A DNA stretch of 64,000 nucleotides from Ixodes scapularis. Its lineage: Eukaryota; Arthropoda; Arachnida; Ixodida; Ixodidae. Both the position numbers and the translations under genes were made by a program. Within the stretch, counting starts at the first letter, position 1; the number at the start of each line of letters is the position of its first letter. The stretch is from the NCBI RefSeq assembly GCF_016920785.2, contig NW_024609835.1, positions 27,539,297-27,603,296 of the forward strand. Direction: 5' to 3'. Shown piece by piece: positions 23,801 through 32,800 of this stretch. Below the pieces are notes generated by a model. It had not been told where the DNA came from. It was given only the letters and a program-made list of their open reading frames with translations, and did no database searches.

Positions 23801-26800
23801 TATTAAGTAGTTTCTCCAGCTGATGAATTTTTTGCTTTGCATGCCCAACAAAAAAGCTTGTAAAATAGCAACAATGAAAAAAAAAAAAAAAAAATAGGCA
23901 CCTGCACATCAACTGTCCTAAGGCATGCCAGAATTTTATGCCAATGAAACTCAGCAGCCAAGCCATGTCACACTGTTTGTGATTTTAAAAACAATAAACT
24001 TGTATCCACATTTCTTTATAATACCCATGGATAAGTGCAACCAGGACCAGTAAAGGAATGCCGCCGGCAGCTATCACTCGTCTTATCTCAGTGCTGTAAA
24101 GCACACTAATAACTGAACAAGTTTGGCAATGCAAGTGTCATCAACCTAGGACCCCAAATATCCTGTTTCTATCACCGTATACAAGAGTATCTTGCAATCT
24201 AAGAGCTCAATCAACCACCTCGGGGCCCAAATATCCAGTTTTCGTCGCTCTACAGAAGATTATATTGCAATCTGACAGCTCAGTCAGTTGTAGCCGGAAA
24301 TAATGTTGCGATAAACAAGACACTATTATTGTAACCCAAGATTCACACCTTTTATGTCTCGAGGGTCAATTTCAAGGTCTTTTAGTTTTTCCACCGTATT
24401 CTCAATGCACTCGTAGACAGAATTCAGGATTTCCATAGGGTCTTCTTCAACCCACCTGAAACAAATAACAGAAAAGAAATGATGGCAGCTTATAATGTGC
24501 TCAAATTATAATAAAGTGACCTTTCTTTCTAACCTAGTACTGCAATCTGGGAAGAAAATACCTAAAACATGGCAATAAAGGCTGACCTACGATATCTTCA
24601 GTGGTGCTGAAAATATTGTCCTTTCTCTATCTTTGTACATATCAATGGTGGAGAGAAGATACTGTTTTGTAAGAACTTTGAGGAATGGTAAAAAGAAGTG
24701 TTCTAAGGGGACTCATTATGGCATGCGCATGAATGTGGCTCACTTTCCTGTAGCAACTGAGAAGGGGAGTGTGGTGGCACCGGGAGATGATGAAGCCTGG
24801 CCGGGCGAGCAAGTGGGCTAACAATGCGGAGCACAAGTTTGTCTGCTTCTTGCACAGGGGGCTCGATGATGTCATAACGCTGAGCTCTTATTGGCTGTTC
24901 AAAAGAAATAGTGGGTAGACGTCAAGGCATCTAGCATTGACGTCTACCCACTATTCTTTCAATTAAAACCAATGAGAGTTCTGCATTGTTCTGACGTCAT
25001 AAGAACTCCTGTGCAAGAAGCAGACGACTTGCTCTCCGCACAGAAACACAAAGAGAGACGCGATGAACATGCAGCAGTCCCCACTGCAAGTGGTGAGTGG
25101 CAGAGAGCCGAAAGCTGAGAGGACTTTTCTTTGTGCTCAATGCTTGCTTGCGCCGCAGCTTGCTTTATCTTCGCCTCTTTGCTCGCTCCACGCCTTTCCT
25201 TCCACACGTTTTTTCCATGGCAATTTGATTTTTGTTTTATCACCGCGGCGTGGCACCACTCACAGGGCCGCAAAGTTAGAGAGCCTACCCAAAGTGCATT
25301 CTTTCAGCAAGCCAGATCCTGCTGCACTGCAAACTACTACTACTACTACCCCCCGCTGCTCACAAAATGGTTATGTCCAACCCTAAAATATTCCTGGGGA
25401 GAGCCCTGTAAGGCACTCAAAAAAAACAAAATAAACCGTTTCTGCACAATTCAGTGCAGTTGTGATGCAGCAGGATAATCTTGAAAATGGATCCTGTAGA
25501 AATAACCTGGTTTTCGTGGGCTGCCAGGTTCTGCTAACGAAACGTGGGAAGAATCCGAACGAAGTGTTATATCGCTATGCAGTAGTAATTTTGGCATTCA
25601 GGTTGAACCATTCATAAATGAACGCGCCCATAGAATCGGTCGTTTCTCTTCAACCAAAAGCAGGCCGATTGTTGTTGAGCTTCGTTCAATCAAAGAAAAC
25701 CAAAACATATTAGCCAAAGCTCACAAACTAAAGTGCAGTCATTTGTCAATCAGCAAAGAATTTTCAATATGTGTAATGTCCGAGAGAAAGAAACTGCTTT
25801 AGTATGCCAAGGAGCCCAATGAAAGCTTCAAACACCTCTTTAACAGGCTTGCTATAGGTGGAAAAACGTTTATGTATGATTGTGCAACTGACCGTGTTGC
25901 TGAATGCGTCTGATAGCCATCAAAGTCCCCTGTTGAACATCGTAGAATTGAACTAAAAGAACTTGTTTTTGTCGTTATACACTGTTGTATATTAAAAATA
26001 AAACAAAGGAGTTTGCTGATCTGATTTCCGTAATTAATCCCAACCAGAGTGTCAAACGTGTTTTTCATGTAAACATTTTCGACGGACATCCGTCTGGTTA
26101 GGAATGATTAATAAATCTTCAACTTAGAAACTCTAACCAAGCTTTATTAAAAAGCAAAAATCCCGACGTTTCGGAACCAACTCGGTCCCTTGTTCACGGG
26201 TGACTGTTTTTTGTCCCGCGGAACGGCCTGCCCACGAACCCGAACACCCCCGGGTGTTTTCCGGATTATCCCTCTTAACCCCGAAACGTAGCTGCTGGGA
26301 AGGGTCCCCGTCGACCGGTTTATGTTGCCACGTGTGCATTGAATGTGCCACGACTCCAACAGGAGGCGCCTCCGCCAGTTTTTCTCCGTTCCGTTGTTTC
26401 GTTGTTCGCAGTGTGAAACATCGGGTTGCAGGGTATGCCAAAAAGGACTTAGTGCTCGCATGATAGATCGGCAGGCAAATACAGAAAATGTGCAGAAAGA
26501 GAGAGATCATAAACAATATTTTTTTCTAAATACTCTCATACACAATGTCTCACTAAAAAAAGAATACATAGAGATGCATGCAATTACATTCCTAATTGTA
26601 CATAAAGAGTGCGAAAGACGAAGATTCTTAGAATTCTAAAATAAATCACATTTGGGCATTACCTTGCATGAGCCCCAAACTTTGTGAAAAACTGCCACAA
26701 GAGGTTAATGTTATATTCGGCTTTATGTGCACTTGTTTTAGGCCCTCACTTTACACCTCTGTGCTTTATCAGTCACGCGCTTTAACATTTCATTAGGCTG

Positions 26801-29800
26801 CCACATATCATTGTGAGACTGCTATATATACTGTGCAACTTTACAATTAGAACATCTATTGCTAGCGTTGCAAACACTGCATATCTCCTGAAAGCTGAAC
26901 TGTTTAACATGGTTTGCACGTGACACCATCAAACTATATGCCGATGGACATTGCGATTTGTTCTTGTTCAGAAAATCAAATCCGGGGGTGCAAAATGCAC
27001 ACTGCAAAAGGTCTGCACTCAGTGCAAGCCATGTATTTCAGAGGCACAAATTATTATTCTTGGCACAGCATCATAAGGAATGGTGCGAGCATCTGGCACC
27101 ACGAAAACGCGCTTTCTGGCAAGACTAATTTTGCAAAGTATTTTCCAAAGCCACACTTTCTGGCCTGTGCCAAAGATGTGGAGGAGCCTTTACAACACAG
27201 TATGTTTCTAAAACTACACCCCTTCCTCCCCCTTTTTTTTTTCGTTGCTTCTTTAGAGAATATTTTTAATTCTAGAGGGACTGCCTCCTTTGTTTGGGGG
27301 TGTTAATCTGACAATTATATTTGTCTCACTTGATAATTATTCTTACGTTCCTTTTATTTTGCACGCAACTGTGAAGTTCAAACAAACTACAGGGGTGATC
27401 AAAACTTGTAGAAGGACTTGAGAACGACGCAGGGGTGATCAAAACTTGTAGAAGGACTTGAGAACGACGCCGTTGTGAGACTTAGCGCAGCTGCCAACGT
27501 TCGGCTGTCCCTCTTAGGCCACTAGGACCTTTCTTTTCAGGTATCCCTCTTGTACAGTTAAAGTTTTATGTAACGTCAGATTAAAAGGTCACATTTAGTC
27601 CTTTCAATACTTCTATTTTTGGTGACAATTTCTGAGGCAGTTGAGCAACAACTAAAGCATGTTTGGGTGCCCCAATGATGTGTATACGTGGGTCGTGCAA
27701 CAAGTTTTGCAACAATTTTTATAATTTCAGTAAATACAGCTAAGTAATCCCTGATGTTGATAACTTGCAAGAACATCCATTAGCTTTCCGCTCCGTACAA
27801 TGGCAGACGAAGAAGAAATAAAGAAAAGAAACAGCTTCCCTCTCCTCTACTGGCAATGAGAACAAGCCGCCATATTATCTGGTGCTAATTATATACCGTC
27901 AGTGTTCATCATAGTCATGTGTTGGGTTGGCAAAAACATAAGTATGAGCTGAGCTTCAGATATTGTTAAAGTTGGGCTATTATCATCTTTAACTGAACAC
28001 GAGCCATTACCCAAATGTTTGGCAATGCTGATTGTCATGAACCAGAGTACTTGACTCGGGGTCGTGAAAATTGTGTATGTCACAGTGTCACGTGACTCTC
28101 GGTGCGAAGTCGTGATGTCACGTTATGCCATGGTGAAAAGATATGTTATAAATCTAGTGACATTTTTAATTTAAATCAACATGACATAGTGAGTCACGTG
28201 ATGTAACGAGGTCACGTGACGTGACATTAACTGACAGCATGGCGTTACGCGAGTACATTTCACATGATTAATCATAGTGCCAAGACAAAACCAGCATGAA
28301 AACCAACAATTTCTCATAAAATGCAATTCTGTATATGACTATTTCGAAAATACATTGAAATACAGCTGCCAATTTTCTATTCCACAATATTCATTTTGTG
28401 ACCGTGAACCATTTTGAACCAGTTACCATATTATTTTTTCTGGTTCAGTTCCAAGATGGCGGAAAAATAATGGTTCGGTTTCAGTTCGGTTCGACACCCA
28501 GATCCCAACATAGTTATGGTATATAATCGTGGTTGGGCGACACCATTTGAGATTTAGAAATATTTCCTTCTCATTTCAACATCTACCGTAAAGATTGTAA
28601 TGCACGCGGAAGTGTCGTTTTAATGACCCTTCATGCCTTCATGTCTGGTGCAAGATAGAATTGGAGAACGCAAAGCAGATAGCCATTGGATCTTTTTACA
28701 GGCCTCCGGGAATCAGCGATACGAAACTGCTGAAGGTGTTATCTGATGCTTTATCTGTGTCAGTGTCTGTAATCTTAGGCAGCGACTTCAATCTTCCCGA
28801 TATCAACTGGTCAAATAAGCTACCCATTTCGTGTTGCAAATCTAGTCTTTTCTCCACTTTTGAAGCCATAATTCGAAAATGGGTTTAATCAAGTTGTAAA
28901 AGCTCCCTCCCACGAGATATGCTGGGTCAAGCTCATCACTTTAGACCTTGTGCTTTGCAACAACCTTACGTTTGTTTGGTAGATTAATACATCTCTAGGT
29001 ACTTGTGATCATGAGATAGTTGTTAGTAACATTAACTGCGACAATGTCAGAATTAAAAAACTGCATTCAAGGAAAATATTTTATTATGATAGGAGTAACT
29101 GCGACGGCATATCGGATAACCTATCTTCGTTCCTACCAGAGTTTGAAGAATGCTCCGTAGAAACGAATATTGACAGTTTGTGAAATCTTTTTAAAAGTGA
29201 GCTTGCTGAATTTGTTGGTCCTCATGTAGCATCCAAAATAATCACTCCGAGACATAGAATGGACTAGCCTTGGATAAATAAAGAGGTACATTCTCTTATC
29301 AATAAAAATCATATGCTCTACCAATGATGCCGTAAAACGCAATCTGGGGATTTACTCAATCAGCTCGGGAGGGTTAGGTCTTTCCTAAAACAAAAAATAA
29401 AGAAGTACAAATCAAAATTTTTTTTATTTCCCTTAAGATAAAACTGGCGCCTAACGCGAAAGAAGGTTGGAAGTTAGTTGAATCTAACAGAAAAGATGAG
29501 ATTGGCATTGCCGCTATCTCCAATGGCCATAACACTTTTGCTCAGGACATTCATAAGGCAGCCTGCTTCAACGCCCATTTCCCGTCTGTTTTTTCTCTGC
29601 CATATGCCGAAGCTTTTCCATCTTAAACGGAGTTTATTGCTGTCCCAATGTCCGACATTGTTGTTTCGGAAAACGGTATGCGTTCTTTGCTCCAAAGCCT
29701 TAGATCGGGGGCTGCAAGCAGACCTGATAGCATTTCTAACCTTGTCTCGAAGAAATATGCTCGTGATTTGTCAAAGTTTTTAGTTATATTGCTTAACAAA

Positions 29801-32800
29801 TCCTTCAAAGAGAGTAGGCTTCCCCCCGAATGGAAACTTGTGAAAGCTGCATCGATTCACAAATCAGGTGCTAAAAACGTCACTAACTATAAGCCGATAT
29901 CGCTCACCAGTGTATGCTGCAAAACCATTAAACATATTGTTTACTCCAGTATCATTAGACATCTTGAAATTAACAAATTTTTCACACCTCCGCAACACGG
30001 TTTTAGATCTGGTTTTTTCATGCGTCACACAGCTAAGCCAGTTTTCCCCCAACAATTTGCCTTTGTATGACGAAGGCTTCCAGGTAGATTCTGTATCTTT
30101 TTATTTTCTAAAAGCCTTTGATGCAGTTCCGTATGCCCCTCTTATACATAAATTATTGTCACTGGGGCTAATGACAGGTGTCCTTAGGTGGATGGAAAGT
30201 TATCTGTCTAATAGAAAACAATGTGTCATCATCAATGGTGTTTCTTCTCACTACGTCGACTTAAACCTCCAGGGTTCCTCAAAGCTCAGTCTTGGGACCG
30301 TTGCTCTTTTTGGTCTGCATTACTGACATCACAAAAAGAATTTCATCTAATTTAAAGTTATACGCGGATGATTGTACAATTTATCGAAAGGTACAGGGTT
30401 ATCAGATGTCGCTGCCTTGCAGCAAGACTTAGATCTGGTATTATCATGGTGTGAAACATGGAAAATGAGCTTAAACATAAAAAAGTGCTGTTATATTCAT
30501 TTCACCAGAAAGCGCAAACCTGTTTTGTCACTATCATTTGAATGGTCACTGGTATGATAACGTTGATAAAGTGCTGTTATATTCATTTCACCTGAAAGCG
30601 CAAACCTGTTTTGTCACCATCATTTCAATGGTCACATGCTTGATAATGTTGATAAAGTGCTGTTATATTCATTTCACCAGAACGCGCAAACCTGTTTTGT
30701 CATTATCATTTGAATGGTCACTGGCTTGATAATGTTGATAAAGTGCTGTTATATTTATTTCACCCGAAAGCGCAAACCTGTTTTGTCACTATCATTTGAA
30801 TGGTCACTGGCTTGATAACGTCGATCATTTTAAGTACCTAGGCGTTTATTTTTCTTCCGATTTGAGTTGGAATAAACACATAAATTATCTAACAAATAAC
30901 ACTAGTGGTGTATTAAATATCATCAAATGTAACTTCAAAATTGCACCAGTTGTTGTAAATACGAACTGTTTATCAGTTTAAATCTACAACTCAGGCTTCG
31001 TTAAACACAGAAGAGTTATTTTGCATGGCGTCTTTTGTGGCGTTCCTTTTCGATCTCTCTTGTTCCCACACCGGGCTGTTGCTGTTGCTCGCGTCTTCCT
31101 TCTCTCTACTCCCACCCACGTTTCAAATTCCGCTTCTTTTCCCGTCCGCTTAGCTTTTCGCACCCCCAGATGGTTGATGGCGGCGGCAGGCATCTCGCCC
31201 TGCTCAAGTTCACCCGAGCTGGTATAAACATGACGTGAGGTCGTGTGGGCAAAGCTCAGTCCGTCAGGTGCCAGTCGAGGTTACCCGAGCATCCACGTGC
31301 TTTCTCTTTATGTGTGCTTATTTTTCGTCTTGTCTGTTTACGTTCTTACGCTGCGCCGTACCACGTGAGATTTATCGCCATCTCGTTGTCGGTTTTTCTG
31401 TTTCTTGCCCTCCCGGGCTCCGAGTCAGAGTTCAAACACCAGTGTCTCCAAAGGAAGTACTCTATGACACAAACGTTTGACCAATTCTTGAGTATGCATG
31501 TACGGTGAGGGACCCTCATACACAAAGTTTAATTTATAAATCAGAATGTATTCAAAATCGTGTAGCTCGGTTTGTCAGTGGCAACTATAATTTCCACTCC
31601 AGCATTTCAAACATTAGGAGCCAAGCTGGATAGAATCTCTTCAACCAATGAAGAAAATTTGCATGTTTCAAGCTATTTTACAATATTTTTCGTGATCAAA
31701 CTGGCATTGATAAAAACACCTATATGAGGGTTCCACATTATATCTCAAAGAGAAGTGATCACAAGATGAAAATTTGTGAGTTTACCTGCCACAAAGATGT
31801 TTTTGCTCATTCTTTTCCCTTACCATTAGAGAATGAAACCGTCTGGACAGTTCAATTAACAGTTCACCTCCTAACATGTTTTTCTCAGTTTTACAAGATT
31901 CTTGTTACCGTTAAGTGTCTAGTTTTGTGGTGCTATTCTAAGCATGCATTGTATTGCTTTTTTTTTTTTTTTGTAATGTTGTAACCCCCTAAAATAATGC
32001 CCCTGGGCAATGTAGGTATATGCATAAATAAATAAATAAAGTAAAAGGCATGTTTGTGCAATGTTCTTTAAATAAACTAATCGAGACACAACATACTTAA
32101 ACACAAAGTGCAGGAAGTATCCCATGATCAAAAACTTGGCATGATGCTTTAAAGGCACACTGACAGGGTATTTATGCTCGCCAAGGTTTTCATTTGTACA
32201 TGACACATGAGAACCAAACTACTCAGAACACAATTTGCAGATCAAAATTTCTTTTCTTTCCACCCGAAAACCGCCGGTCGAGAAGTGGCCAATTTGAGTC
32301 GCGCTCACTCTCTCCTTTGTGGGCACGTGCCAATTTCGATGGTTTAGGCACAACCGCCAAAGATAATCAAAGTCGTGGGTCATCGAAGGCACACACTCAG
32401 TACTAAAAATTGACAGAAAATATTATACCCATTTTTTGCAGCTTGTAAAAAACTGCAAATACATTGATTGACAAAAAAAAAAAGTTGCACAGCCACATGA
32501 ATTATGGCAACACTCTCCTCTATATTTCTTCTTCCTCCCATGTCCAGTTTCAGTTTCGAGCAGTCACATTTTTTTACTTTATTAAAAATATATGCGACAC
32601 TGTGGCAAAATATTTATTGGGTAATCTCCTGACACCATGTTAAATCGCTGGCAAAGAATTCAATAAAAATTTGTCAAGGGGGTGTCAGTGTCCCTTAAAA
32701 ATTTAAACTATCAACATCCCTGTTGATAGTTCCAATTAATCATCTCGAACATAATTTAAAAAAAGTTACTTTGCAGCCAGGTACTCTGTTTCGGATCCTT

